The notes beneath the pieces were generated by a model. It made no database searches. It was not told where the DNA came from and saw nothing but the letters and a program-made list of their open reading frames with translations. Below are positions 50,343 through 59,243 of a DNA stretch of 64,000 nucleotides, one piece after another; within the stretch, counting starts at the first letter, position 1; each line of letters opens with the position of its first letter. The DNA is from Collinsella sp. MSK.8.10 (GTDB lineage Bacteria; Actinomycetota; Coriobacteriia; Coriobacteriales; Coriobacteriaceae), in assembly GCF_019041915.1 (NCBI RefSeq), contig NZ_JAHPYF010000009.1:1-64000 (forward strand). Direction: 5' to 3'. The position numbers and the translations under genes are program-made.

Positions 50343-52526
50343 GTGAAGGATTCCGACCTCTCCACAACGGCTGCGCGCGACGCTGCCCGCATTGTCTGGT
50401 TTAAGCGCTACCCCGCCAAGCAGACGCTCATCGCATTTTTGCTCGCGCTGTTGGCGACCACGGCGTTTTCCATCGATCCCGCCCCGGTGTCGAGCAACGC
50501 AGTCTTGGCGATTGACCCCAAAGCCTCGGGCATGCTGTACGTGTGCTACGAGGTGCTTCTCTCGTTTGCCGGCCATACCGACGCGGTCATGCTGCTTGCG
50601 CTTGCCTGCCTGCTCACCTTGCCGTTTCGCTACGTGTTCTTTGGCCGTGGCGACACCTGGCGTCCATCGATCATTCTGCCGTCGCTGTTCTTCGCCATCT
50701 GCATGGTGTTCGGCCGCAGCTACGATCTCACCGACTCGGCCGAGATTGTCCTTGGCGACAAAGCCCGCATCATCTGCGCCTGGATTGGCGGCGCGGGCTG
50801 GATGCCCTTGGCGGTCGTTGCCTTCTACCTTGCCTTTGAGTGTCTAGATTGGCTGAGCTCTCGGCGCATTCCGTTTTCCGAGGCGCACTTTGGCCGCGTA
50901 TGGCGTGTGGCTCACGCCGTGCTCTCGGTCCATCCCTTTGCCGGGCCCTTCCTGGTGCTTATGATCGCCTGGACGCCCACGCTCATCGCTTCGCTGCCCG
51001 GCCTTTTTATGGGAGATACGGGCGCGCAGATTCGCCAGTGGTTCAACTATCCCAACGGCACGAGCGACTACCTGCGCCTACTCAACCCCAACGTGCTGCT
51101 CAACGGGCATCATCCCGTAGTGCACACGGCCATTATCGGCTCGTGCGTTCAGCTGGGGCTTTCGCTGTTCAACAGCGCTAACGCGGGTCTTGCCATCTAC
51201 ACCTGCGCTCAATTTGTCATCACGGCTGCCTGCATGGCCTATTCCATTTCGTCGCTGCGCAAATTGGGCGTGAGCCTGCCGGTTCGCGGTGCGATCCTGC
51301 TGTTCTTTGCGTTTATGCCGATGTTCTCTAACTACGCGGCGTTGCTCACCAAAGACGTGCTCTTTGCCGACGCGTTCTTGGTGCTGCTGGTACAGACCGT
51401 CAAGCTCGTGGCATGTGGCTTGCCCCGTCGTGATGCCAATGCCGAGCGTGCGGGCGAACAGAGGCCCGTGCTCTTTGCGCGCCACGACTGGCTGCTGCTC
51501 GCTCTGGGCGCCATGGGTTCCACGTTTCTGCGCAACGGCGGCCTGGTGTTTCCCCTGGCGGCATGCGTAATCGCGGCGGCGTTTTGCGTATGGGACGTGC
51601 ATGTGGCTCGTCGTGCAGCCAAGCAGACTGGTGCTGCGCCTTCGGGCGCCATCCCGCGTTTCCGCTGGGTTGGCGTTCTCGCGGTGCTCGCGCTCTGCCT
51701 TGCCTCTAATATGTACTTCACCAAGGTCTTTATGCCGGCGCACGATATCACGCCTGGTTCCAAGCGCGAAATCCTCTCGATTCCGTTCCAGCAGACGGCT
51801 CGTTTCGTCCAAAAGCACGACGGCCTCAACTCGGGCGTCAACCCTACGGTTAAGGAGGACGGCACCATCGTGGAGGCTCCTTGCGACGGTTCGGTGACCG
51901 ACGAAGAGCGTGCCGTGATCGATCGCGTACTCAAGTACGAGAACCTGGGCCGCCGCTACAACCCCGACAAGTCCGATGCCGTCAAGAACTGCTTTAACGA
52001 GTACGCCTCGCAGGAGGACATCGATGCCTATTTTGAGGTATGGGCTCAGATGTTTAAGAAGGATCCCGAGTGCTATATTTCGGCGCTTATCAATAACTAC
52101 TATGGTTATTTTTATCCGAGCGCGCGCGATGCCTGGGTCTACAGCACGGCGCGTAGTGCCGAGATCATGGCGCGTCCCGACAACCTCAAGTACTTCGACT
52201 TCCATCCGGTTGACAGCAACGTGGTGCGCTGGTGCGACCACCTGATCAATTTGTACCGTGTGGCGGTGCAGCGTGTTCCCTTTATCTCGCTCACCATGAG
52301 CTCGGCCACCTATGTGTGGATCATGATCGCCGTGGTGGTCTACTTGCTGCGTCGTCATTCATGGCGTGCGCTGGCGATCTGGGTGCCGCTGTTGGGCGTG
52401 CTCGCTGTGTGCCTGATTGGCCCGTGCAACGGCTCGACTTACATGCGCTACCTGTATCCGGTCATCGCCTGCATGCCCTTCGCCATCGGCGCCACCGTCA
52501 CCCGCAGCGACTTCTTCTGGTTCTAA
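50343..52526 (+). CDS. Large polytopic membrane protein (DUF6020-like)
   Basis: A 727-residue protein with about twelve membrane helices and a soluble segment near 480-600. FMGDTGAQIRQWFN, LNGHHPVVHT and FMRYLYP-like (YMRYLYPVIACMPF) elements fit the DUF6020 family, whose layout resembles GT-C type membrane glycosyltransferases. The acidic pair in MGDTGAQ after the third helix block would be a candidate catalytic site. The GTG start has GAAAGG upstream. Function is inferred only from topology. Confidence 0.7.
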   Translation: MKDSDLSTTAARDAARIVWFKRYPAKQTLIAFLLALLATTAFSIDPAPVSSNAVLAIDPKASGMLYVCYEVLLSFAGHTDAVMLLALACLLTLPFRYVFFGRGDTWRPSIILPSLFFAICMVFGRSYDLTDSAEIVLGDKARIICAWIGGAGWMPLAVVAFYLAFECLDWLSSRRIPFSEAHFGRVWRVAHAVLSVHPFAGPFLVLMIAWTPTLIASLPGLFMGDTGAQIRQWFNYPNGTSDYLRLLNPNVLLNGHHPVVHTAIIGSCVQLGLSLFNSANAGLAIYTCAQFVITAACMAYSISSLRKLGVSLPVRGAILLFFAFMPMFSNYAALLTKDVLFADAFLVLLVQTVKLVACGLPRRDANAERAGEQRPVLFARHDWLLLALGAMGSTFLRNGGLVFPLAACVIAAAFCVWDVHVARRAAKQTGAAPSGAIPRFRWVGVLAVLALCLASNMYFTKVFMPAHDITPGSKREILSIPFQQTARFVQKHDGLNSGVNPTVKEDGTIVEAPCDGSVTDEERAVIDRVLKYENLGRRYNPDKSDAVKNCFNEYASQEDIDAYFEVWAQMFKKDPECYISALINNYYGYFYPSARDAWVYSTARSAEIMARPDNLKYFDFHPVDSNVVRWCDHLINLYRVAVQRVPFISLTMSSATYVWIMIAVVVYLLRRHSWRALAIWVPLLGVLAVCLIGPCNGSTYMRYLYPVIACMPFAIGATVTRSDFFWF

Positions 52527-52527
52527 C

Positions 52528-52561
52528 TTGGTGCATTGAGGGTCAGGTTTCTTTGCACCAA
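52528..52561 (+). repeat. GGGTCAGG-loop hairpin (variant D)
   Basis: TTGGTGCA (52528-52535) pairs with TGCACCAA (52554-52561) around a loop with GGGTCAGGTTT, a one-base variant of GGGACAGG. It is followed by AAGGGGACA. It starts one base after the DUF6020-like stop codon. Confidence 0.7.
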
Positions 52562-52691
52562 AGGGGACATCATCACGACGCCTTCATTTTGGGGTTTATC
52601 TCGCAGGCCAGTAGGTATATCATAACGACGTTTGTTTATATTGCCCGAGCATCTGCGCTGGGCTTTAGGTCGAAACCGATAGGAGACACGT

Positions 52692-53498
52692 ATGTCCGGA
52701 CACTCTAAGTGGGCCACAACCAAGCATCGTAAGGGCGCGCAGGACGCCAAGCGTTCCGCCCTCTTCTCCAAGCTCAGCCGCAACATCACCGTTGCTGCCC
52801 GTCTCGGCGGTGACCCGCTGCCCGAGAACAACGCCAGCCTCGCCGCTGCCGTTGCCAAGGCCAAGGCTCAGTCCATGCCTAAGGACAAGATCAAGTCCGC
52901 TATCGACAAGGCTTTTGGTTCGGGTGCCGATGCCGCCGTCTACGAGAACATCGTGTACGAGGGCTACGGTCCCGCCGGTGTCGCCGTCTACGTCGACTGC
53001 CTGACCGACAACCGCAACCGTACCGCCGCTGATGTCCGTTCCGCCTTCTCCCACGCTGGTGGCAACCTGGGCACCTCCGGCTCCGTCGCCTTCCAGTTTG
53101 AGCGCAAGGGCCAGATCGTCGTCGCCAAGGAGATCCTGGACGAGAACGCCAAGAAGGAGACCATGATCGCCAACGGTGCTGCCGGTGACGAGGATGAGTT
53201 CATGATGGCCATCGCCGAGGCCGGTGGCGAGGACTACGAGGATGCCGGCGAGGAGTGGATCGTCTGGACTACTGCCAACGAGGTCATGGCTGTCTCCAAG
53301 GCGCTCGAGGAGCAGGGCGTCCAGGTCAAGGGCTCCGAGACCACCATGGTCCCGACCACCCCGACCGAGGTCTCCGGCGCCGACGCCAAGAAGGTTCAGC
53401 GCCTCATCGACCGTCTTGAGGAGCTCGACGACGTCCAGGATGTTTACAGCACCATGGACATGACCGACGAGGTTATCGCTGCCCTCGAGGAGGAGTAG
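52692..53498 (+). CDS. yebC: YebC/PmpR family protein
   Basis: A 268-residue protein of the YebC/TACO1 family. The N-terminal SGHSKWATTKHRKGAQDAKR, followed by the SMPKDKIKSAIDKAFG segment, is diagnostic. Members act as transcription regulators or help ribosomes through proline-rich stretches. It is slightly longer than the usual 240-250 residues, with the extra length in the C-terminal half. AGGAGAC precedes the ATG. Confidence 0.93.
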   Translation: MSGHSKWATTKHRKGAQDAKRSALFSKLSRNITVAARLGGDPLPENNASLAAAVAKAKAQSMPKDKIKSAIDKAFGSGADAAVYENIVYEGYGPAGVAVYVDCLTDNRNRTAADVRSAFSHAGGNLGTSGSVAFQFERKGQIVVAKEILDENAKKETMIANGAAGDEDEFMMAIAEAGGEDYEDAGEEWIVWTTANEVMAVSKALEEQGVQVKGSETTMVPTTPTEVSGADAKKVQRLIDRLEELDDVQDVYSTMDMTDEVIAALEEE

Positions 53499-53567
53499 CG
53501 CCCGCACGGGTTAAGCCGTGCATATCTGGGCATAATGAAGCGAGCATGCAAGCCTCGTGGAATAGAT

Positions 53568-53610
53568 GAGCCGGATCCGCGTGCGTAGAGCACCGGACCC
53601 GGCTCTTTTA
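53568..53610 (+). terminator. Terminator of yebC
   Basis: GAGCCGG..CCG (53568-53579) pairs with CCGG..CCGGCTC (53593-53605), followed by TTTTATAAT. Confidence 0.85.
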
Positions 53611-53664
53611 TAATGATGCGAACCGTTTTGCATTTCGAGAGCCGAGATTTGAAGGGAGCGCCAC

Positions 53665-54210
53665 GTGCGCGTACTCAAACGAGCCCTAGCGATTGTGTAT
53701 CTTGCCGCCGCCATCGTGGCGCTGGGTACGCTTGTCTGCCAGTTTTGGGGGCCGTATACGTATCGCTTTATGCTGCTGATGCGCGACCCCATGCCGCGCA
53801 TTGTCGTGACGGCATGCGGCGGAGTTGTGGCGATCGGCGTGCTGGTAAGCTTCTTTCGCCTGATGTTTGCTCGTCGCGAGCCGTCCTGCGTGCATCCGGC
53901 GGGGGAGCGCAATATCGAGGTTACCCTTGCGGCGCTTTCTTCGTGTGCCAGGGCTGCTGCCGAGCGCGACGACCGCGTGATGGTCGAGCATGTCGAGGCC
54001 CGCGTCCAAGGCCCCGACGATTCGCACGTCCGATTTAAGGTCGAGGCTATCGCGCTTGACGATAAGGACGTGGCATCTCTGGCTACCGCGATGCAGCGGC
54101 GCATCGAGGAAGCTTGCGACACCATGCTCGGCACGCCGGGTACGACCACGCGCGTCCGTTTTTTGCCGTCCAAGACTACCGTCCAGACCGTGGAGGTTTC
54201 CGGTGAGTGA
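53665..54210 (+). CDS. Alkaline-shock-response membrane anchor-like protein (AmaP-like)
   Basis: A 181-residue protein with two N-terminal membrane helices (about 5-30 and 45-67) and a soluble domain resembling AmaP, which tethers Asp23 to the membrane in Firmicutes. It overlaps the DUF2273 gene by 8 bp and precedes the Asp23 gene. This gene order matches the envelope-stress cluster of staphylococci. The GTG start is weakly supported by AAGGGAG. Confidence 0.78.
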   Translation: MRVLKRALAIVYLAAAIVALGTLVCQFWGPYTYRFMLLMRDPMPRIVVTACGGVVAIGVLVSFFRLMFARREPSCVHPAGERNIEVTLAALSSCARAAAERDDRVMVEHVEARVQGPDDSHVRFKVEAIALDDKDVASLATAMQRRIEEACDTMLGTPGTTTRVRFLPSKTTVQTVEVSGE

Positions 54211-54580
54211 TACCAATCAAGATAAGACCGCTCGTACGCCGCGCCTGACGATTGACCAGAGCGCCACACCGGCGAGCGAACCTGTTGATTCCAAAGCAGA
54301 GGCAACCGAGTTACAAGACGTGGCAGCCGCGGATTTTGACGAGGCTATGGGTCTCATCAAGGGTACGGGCGCTGCCATCTGGAGCTATGCTGTGCGTCAT
54401 CCCAACACCACGCTCGGTGCCGTCGCTGGCTTTATCCTCGCCGTGTTGGTGCTCACGCTCGGCCTGTGGGACACGCTCGTCATTGCATTCTTCGTGCTGA
54501 TCGGCGCCGTGATCGGCCAAATTCGCGACGGCGAGAACGGGATCGTCAACTTCTTCGGCCGTCTGTTTAGCGGCCGCTAA
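54203..54580 (+). CDS. DUF2273 small membrane protein
   Basis: A 125-residue protein with a disordered acidic N-terminus and two membrane helices (about 60-78 and 82-100) in the DUF2273 pattern TTLGAVAGFILAVLVL, ending in NGIVNFFGRLFSGR. In Gram-positives such proteins are encoded between amaP and asp23. The GTG start lies inside the previous gene, so translation is coupled. Confidence 0.82.
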   Translation: MSDTNQDKTARTPRLTIDQSATPASEPVDSKAEATELQDVAAADFDEAMGLIKGTGAAIWSYAVRHPNTTLGAVAGFILAVLVLTLGLWDTLVIAFFVLIGAVIGQIRDGENGIVNFFGRLFSGR

Positions 54581-54624
54581 TATGTATTCGACTGTCGCAT
54601 CCGCGGCAGGCATAAGGAGGAACC

Positions 54625-55146
54625 ATGGCTTTTAATACGAAGGTCGATGTGGCCGATACCGAGCTCGAGGAGAAGGAGGCGGCCGTCGCCGAAGCCGAGG
54701 ATGTGACGCTCGAGGATGAGGCGCTCGTCGAGGCCGAGTCCGCCGATGACGCGGACGAGGATGATGAGGAAACAGACGAGTCCGAGGACTCGCTGACCTA
54801 TTCCAACGGTGTGATCGAGAAGATCGTCGCCATGGCCACCCGCGAGGTGCCGCACGTCCTGGGCATGAAGGGTAACCTTATGCACTTTGTGCAGGAGCAG
54901 TTTGGTGCCGAGAATCTGACCAAGGGCGTGACGGTTGAGGTCACCGATGACAATCGCGTGGTCGTCAACATCTCCGTCATTATCGAGTACGGCGCCTATG
55001 CGCCCGCGATCTTCGACGATGTCAAGGCACGTGTCACCGAGCGCCTTGCCGCGATGACCGGCCTTGAGGTGGCGGGCGTCAACCTGCGCATCGAGGACGT
55101 CATCACCCCCGAGGAGTACGAGCACCGCACCAGCCAGCACGAGTAA
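54625..55146 (+). CDS. Asp23/Gls24 family envelope stress response protein
   Basis: A 173-residue soluble protein. Residues 1-58 are strongly acidic and probably disordered. The Asp23 domain follows with GVIEKIVAMATREVPHV and IEYGAYAPAIFDDVKARV. Asp23 proteins form a mesh on the inner face of the membrane when anchored by AmaP. It is the last gene of the three-gene cluster, with AAGGAGG upstream. Confidence 0.92.
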   Translation: MAFNTKVDVADTELEEKEAAVAEAEDVTLEDEALVEAESADDADEDDEETDESEDSLTYSNGVIEKIVAMATREVPHVLGMKGNLMHFVQEQFGAENLTKGVTVEVTDDNRVVVNISVIIEYGAYAPAIFDDVKARVTERLAAMTGLEVAGVNLRIEDVITPEEYEHRTSQHE

Positions 55147-55197
55147 CCTTCCAAAAAGGGACAGGTTTGTTTTGGCAGGCTTTATCTGCGAAAACGT
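55145..55197 (+). repeat. GGGACAGG-loop hairpin repeat, copy A6
   Basis: ACCTTCCAAAA pairs with TTTTGGCAGGCTT around GGGACAGG, followed by TTTATCTGCGAAAACGTT. It overlaps the stop codon of the Asp23 gene. Confidence 0.85.
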
Positions 55198-55198
55198 T

Positions 55199-55242
55199 AA
55201 ACGGCCGACCGCGCAAGCAAAAGCGTGGCCGGCCGTTATTTG
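55199..55242 (+). terminator. Terminator of the Asp23 cluster
   Basis: AACGGCCG pairs with CGGCCGTT at the two ends of an imperfect longer stem and is followed by ATTTGT. It lies directly behind hairpin repeat A6. Confidence 0.75.
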
Positions 55243-55354
55243 TATGCCCCCCGATGTAGGCATACCGCTCGTCTAACTAGGGGTTGCAATCGTCGTGTTC
55301 CGCGTTACCCTAATGGGCGCATTGTTTCCAAATTGTTAACGAGGGGTTGCCGTA

Positions 55355-56377
55355 ATGGCTGACGAGCACGAAACAGAAAGCCAGGCATGGGCGATTGAGG
55401 CTGCCGCGGCAGAGGCGGCATCGCGAGCTGCCGAGGAGGTACATCGTCCTCCCGTGGTGCCGATGGAGCGCGTGGTTGATCGCACCGATATCGAGCGCGG
55501 CGAGCGTGCCGGCCAAAAGCGTAGCCAGGAGCCAGGCTTCCCGCGCTTTTTCGCCGAGCTCAATCTGGGCCTGATTCTTACGGCCTTTGCCATCGTTGCG
55601 TTTAAAACCCCTAATCACTTTGCTTTTGGCGGCACCTCGGGCGTGTCGGTTATTCTGTCCACGCTGTTCCCGACCCTGCCCGTCGGCGTCTTTATGTGGA
55701 TTATCAACGCGGTTCTCGTCGTTTTGGGCTTTATCTTTTTGGAGCGCAAGGCAATCCTGTGGAGCGTCTTCGCCTCGTTTGCGCTGTCCGCCTATGTTTC
55801 GCTTTTCGAGCTCTTTATCCCGACCAGTGTCTCGATGACGGGCGATATGTGGCTCGACCTGTGTTTTGCCGTGATTCTGCCGGCGCTCGGCAGCGCCATC
55901 GTCTTTGATATCGGCGCCTCGACGGGTGGCACGGACATTCTTGCCATGATCCTCAAGCGCCGCACGACGCTCGAGATTGGCCGCGCCCTGCTGCTGGTCG
56001 ATATCGGCATCGTGGCCATCGCGGCCTTCTTGTACGGCCCGCGTGTCGGTCTGTATTGCGTGCTCGGCCTGTTTGCCAAGACGCTTGTGGTCGACAAAGC
56101 CATCGAGAGCATTCACCTTCGTAAGGTCTGCACGGTCATTTGTTCCGAGCCCCTTAAGGTCGAGGAGTTTATCGTCAAGCATCTCAACCGTACGGCGACC
56201 ATTAGTCGCGGCTACGGTGCCTTCTCGGGCAAGTGCGTGACGGTGATCATGAGCGTGCTGAGCCGTCGCGAGGCCGTGCAACTGCGCCGCTATGCGCGCG
56301 AGGTCGATCCGGGTGCCTTTATCACGATTGTCGACAGTTCCGAGATCGTCGGCAAGGGTTTCCGCGGCACGAACTAG
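55355..56377 (+). CDS. YitT family membrane protein
   Basis: A 340-residue protein: about 65 cytoplasmic residues rich in Ala and Glu, then five membrane helices with GGTSGVSVILSTLFPTLPVG and IGASTGGTDILAMIL, and a C-terminal DUF2179 domain (CTVICSEPLKVEEFI). YitT proteins are widespread and of unproven function. The long N-terminal extension is unusual, and an internal start cannot be excluded. Confidence 0.87.
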   Translation: MADEHETESQAWAIEAAAAEAASRAAEEVHRPPVVPMERVVDRTDIERGERAGQKRSQEPGFPRFFAELNLGLILTAFAIVAFKTPNHFAFGGTSGVSVILSTLFPTLPVGVFMWIINAVLVVLGFIFLERKAILWSVFASFALSAYVSLFELFIPTSVSMTGDMWLDLCFAVILPALGSAIVFDIGASTGGTDILAMILKRRTTLEIGRALLLVDIGIVAIAAFLYGPRVGLYCVLGLFAKTLVVDKAIESIHLRKVCTVICSEPLKVEEFIVKHLNRTATISRGYGAFSGKCVTVIMSVLSRREAVQLRRYAREVDPGAFITIVDSSEIVGKGFRGTN

Positions 56378-56526
56378 CGCGAACGCATTCATCAAACAAT
56401 CGAAAAGCGCCTCGCGCGTTGCAAATACGTCATCTAAGAGTATTTGAACTCACATTGGGTGATAATGATGCCAAAGACATCGTTTGCGATCCAGGTGATT
56501 CGCTCTAGATACGAAGGGATGATTCT

Positions 56527-57843
56527 ATGTTCTGCTCGCAGTGTGGCGCCCCCATGGGCGATAACGACAAGTTCTGCGGCGTGTGTGGTGCTCCTAATGC
56601 CGGTGCCGCTGGCCCCGCTCCCCAGGGACAGCCTCAGCCCCAGCAGTTTGTTCCGCAACCGCCCGTGGCGAATGCGCCAAAGGGCTGTGTGGTTCAGGCG
56701 TTCCAGGATATGACCAAGACCCCGGGCGTGCTTCAGCGTGTATGCCAAATCGCGTTTTTGCCGGCGCTGATTTGCGTTGTGTCGGTGCTCGTGTTGTTTA
56801 TTCCCGTTATTGGCGGCATTGCGGCTGCCATCGGCTTTTTGGCAGCTTGCATTGCGAGCGTGTGCGGTTCCGGCTTTGGCATCGAGTGGGGTCGCGATCT
56901 GTCGCTTAAGATCGATGACGGCATGGATCGTCCGCTGATGCGTTCCACGTCGTTTGGTCTCGGAGTCTTTTCGAGCGTTATTTCGGTCGTGCTCGAGGTT
57001 ATCGCTGCCATTCCCGTTATCGGTGTAGTGCTTTCGCTGGTGGAGGGCGTGGCGCTTGGTGCCGCAGGCTCGTACTCCTACTATGGCTCCTATGCGCTCG
57101 AGGCTGCGCTGTTCGGTTCGCTCGGCCTGCTTGTCCTGGCTATGATTGCCACGGCAGTCTTGGGGGTCTTCTTTAAGATGTTCGCCGACATTGCCGTGAT
57201 GCACTTTGCGGTGACCGGGCGCGTTGAGAGCGCGTTTTCGCTCGACAAGGTCTGGGCGGCGTTTAAGCACAACAAGACCAAGCTGTTCTGCGCTTCGTTC
57301 CTTCCCGAGTTTTTGACGGGCCTGGTTTCCAACGCCATTACGTGGATCTTGACAGCTGTCTTTGGTGCCATCGCCGGAATTGGCGCGTACGGCTATTACT
57401 ATCGCCCCACGGGTATCGAGGCGATTGTTACCGCCGGTGGTGTCACGCTCGTATTGTTCCTGGTGCTGATTGCATTCGTCACGGTGTTCCTTACGGTCTT
57501 TGGCAAGATGCTCAAGCACCGTGCCGTTGGCTATTGGGCTGCACGTTATGCAAGCGAATGGGCCGATGAGGACAAGGACGACGTTTTGACTTTTGTGCTC
57601 CCGGGTGAGAAGAAGCCTGCTCCTGCGGGATTCAATCCCACGGCAGCCACTGGTGCTGCGCCTGCCCCGGCACCCGCGCCTGCACCTGCCCCGGCACCCG
57701 CGCCTGCCCCTGCCCCGGCACCTGCTCCTGTCCCCGCACCGGCGTCCGAGGCGACGCCTGCGGAGCCCGATTGGGATGCCGTTGCCACGCCGGCGGATGA
57801 GCCGGGCGATAATCCTGCTGCCGAAAACAATCAAACCGAATAG
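56527..57843 (+). CDS. Zinc-ribbon DUF4013-like membrane protein with Pro-Ala tail
   Basis: A 438-residue protein with an N-terminal zinc ribbon (CSQCG..CGVCG, Cys3, Cys6, Cys17, Cys20), a Pro/Gln linker, then about six membrane helices in the DUF4013 style. After the last helix comes a charged segment and a repeat of alternating Ala-Pro (about 375-410) followed by an acidic tail. The Ala-Pro repeat is encoded by a low-complexity tract that may vary in length. The role is unknown; the gene is close to two other small membrane-protein genes. Confidence 0.8.
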   Translation: MFCSQCGAPMGDNDKFCGVCGAPNAGAAGPAPQGQPQPQQFVPQPPVANAPKGCVVQAFQDMTKTPGVLQRVCQIAFLPALICVVSVLVLFIPVIGGIAAAIGFLAACIASVCGSGFGIEWGRDLSLKIDDGMDRPLMRSTSFGLGVFSSVISVVLEVIAAIPVIGVVLSLVEGVALGAAGSYSYYGSYALEAALFGSLGLLVLAMIATAVLGVFFKMFADIAVMHFAVTGRVESAFSLDKVWAAFKHNKTKLFCASFLPEFLTGLVSNAITWILTAVFGAIAGIGAYGYYYRPTGIEAIVTAGGVTLVLFLVLIAFVTVFLTVFGKMLKHRAVGYWAARYASEWADEDKDDVLTFVLPGEKKPAPAGFNPTAATGAAPAPAPAPAPAPAPAPAPAPAPAPVPAPASEATPAEPDWDAVATPADEPGDNPAAENNQTE

Positions 57844-57951
57844 CCGGTCGAGGCGCCCTGGGCAACTGAGCCCGGGGTGCCTTTTTCTACTGCGAAAGCA
57901 AGAAAATGCCTGGGAAAACGGTTGCAGCAAAATTTCTCGGAAATTGGTCAA

Positions 57952-57963
57952 TGTTGCGCAACA
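57952..57963. promoter_or_regulatory. Perfect palindrome TGTTGCGCAACA (copy 2)
   Basis: The same 12-bp inverted repeat as at 41745, again preceded by GGTC and AA. It lies 76 bp before ATG 58039. A further CTATTGTTGAG follows at 57973, so the region may bind a dimer pair. Confidence 0.6.
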
Positions 57964-58038
57964 ACGTCGCGGCTATTGTTGAGAACGTAGACGTGTAAGG
58001 TTTGAAGGCGTGCGACGCCTTAGGAAAAGGAGAGGCTC

Positions 58039-58647
58039 ATGTTCTGTCCCACTTGTGGTTCTCCCATTTCGGATGATGCCAAATTCTGCCCTGTTTGCGG
58101 ATCCGCCGTTGGTGCCGCTTCTGCCGCTCCGGCCCCGCAGCCCCAGCCCGCTCCGGCCCAGGCTATTCAGCCCGTGCCCCAGCCTCAGCAGCAGTACACC
58201 GGTCAATACGCCCAACAGTCCGCATCCGCTCCGATGGGCTATGGCCCCATTAAGGCTGACCGCAGCCTGATCGGCTGGCTGCTGCTCTCTCTTGTGACCT
58301 GCGGTATCTATTCGTTCTACTTCCTGTATTGCTTGGCACGCGACGTCAACACGTTGTGTCAGGATGACGGCGATTACACGCCGGGTCTGGCGGAATTCAT
58401 CCTTCTATCGTTTGTGACCTGCGGCTTCTACGCGTACTACTGGTATTACAAGATTGGCAACCGCCTGCAGGCCAACGCTCCTCGCTACGGCCTGGTGTTC
58501 CAGGAAAACGGCACCACCGTTCTTCTGTGGCAGATCTTCGGCGCGCTCCTGTGCGGCCTTGGTCCCATCTTCGCTATGAACATCATCATCAATAATACCA
58601 ATGCCATGGCAACGGCTTACAACACTCGCCTTGGCGCTCGTGCCTAA
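58039..58647 (+). CDS. Zinc-ribbon DUF4234 membrane protein
   Basis: A 202-residue protein: zinc ribbon CPTCG..CPVCG (Cys3, Cys6, Cys17, Cys20), a Pro/Gln linker, then four helices with SLIGWLLLSLVTCGIYSFYF and ILLSFVTCGFYAYYWYYKIG, two matching halves of the DUF4234 domain. AAAGGAGAGG precedes the ATG. Its function is unknown. Zinc ribbon plus short membrane domain is a recurrent form in gut Actinobacteria and Firmicutes. Confidence 0.85.
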   Translation: MFCPTCGSPISDDAKFCPVCGSAVGAASAAPAPQPQPAPAQAIQPVPQPQQQYTGQYAQQSASAPMGYGPIKADRSLIGWLLLSLVTCGIYSFYFLYCLARDVNTLCQDDGDYTPGLAEFILLSFVTCGFYAYYWYYKIGNRLQANAPRYGLVFQENGTTVLLWQIFGALLCGLGPIFAMNIIINNTNAMATAYNTRLGARA

Positions 58648-58660
58648 CAATAAGGGCGGC

Positions 58661-59137
58661 GTGAACAGCTCCCAGGGACATAGGGGCACGGCAGAGCTCC
58701 TTCGCCGCGCCCTTTTTTGCACCGGCGCGCTCTTTGTTGCCTGGCTCGCGCTCTACCTGCTCGATATCGGCTGCATTTTTCGAATGATGACGGGCGCTCC
58801 TTGTCCGGGATGCGGCATGACGAGGGCGTGGCTGGCGGCGCTGCGTCTCGATTTTGCGGCGGCCTTTGCCTACCATCCGCTGTTTTGGGTGGTGCCGATT
58901 GCGTTTGTGCTCGCGTTCGTGCGCGAGGAGGTGGCATCGAGCAAGCTAAAGCGTGGTGTCGACATTGCAGTCACCGTGTTGTGCATGCTGGTCATCGCCG
59001 TATGGATCGTGCGCCTCATCAATCCGGTAGATGCCGGCCTACTCTTTGGCGGCCATGCGCCCGCCGGAGTCCCCGACGACATCATCCACCTCGAACCCCC
59101 ACGCTGGCTCACCATCCTTCGCTCTTTCCTGTCGTGA
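58661..59137 (+). CDS. DUF2752 membrane protein
   Basis: A protein of about 158 residues with three membrane helices. The DUF2752 signature CPGCGMTRAWLAAL follows the first helix, with DFAAAFAYHPLF after it. The GTG at 58661 has an upstream AAGGGCGG; GTG 58640 overlapping the previous stop codon is an alternative. It is probably co-transcribed with the DUF4234 gene. Confidence 0.8.
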   Translation: MNSSQGHRGTAELLRRALFCTGALFVAWLALYLLDIGCIFRMMTGAPCPGCGMTRAWLAALRLDFAAAFAYHPLFWVVPIAFVLAFVREEVASSKLKRGVDIAVTVLCMLVIAVWIVRLINPVDAGLLFGGHAPAGVPDDIIHLEPPRWLTILRSFLS

Positions 59138-59170
59138 CGGAGGACGCGCTAGAAAAGCGGTCGACACATA

Positions 59171-59212
59171 AGCGGGGGCGAACGTTGAGATAACGTTCGC
59201 CCCCGCTTTGCT
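59171..59212. terminator. Bidirectional terminator
   Basis: A perfect 16-bp stem, AGCGGGGGCGAACGTT (59171-59186) with 59192-59207, with a 5-base loop and TTTGCTC after it. It separates the convergent DUF2752 and M20 genes. Confidence 0.88.
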
Positions 59213-59243
59213 CTAGCCAGGTTGTTATGGGTGGGCGTGATGG

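Noticed and set aside
57650..57740. Possible tandem DNA repeat element
   Set aside because: It is the coding tract for the Ala-Pro tail of the zinc-ribbon DUF4013-like protein, in frame and explained by protein low complexity.
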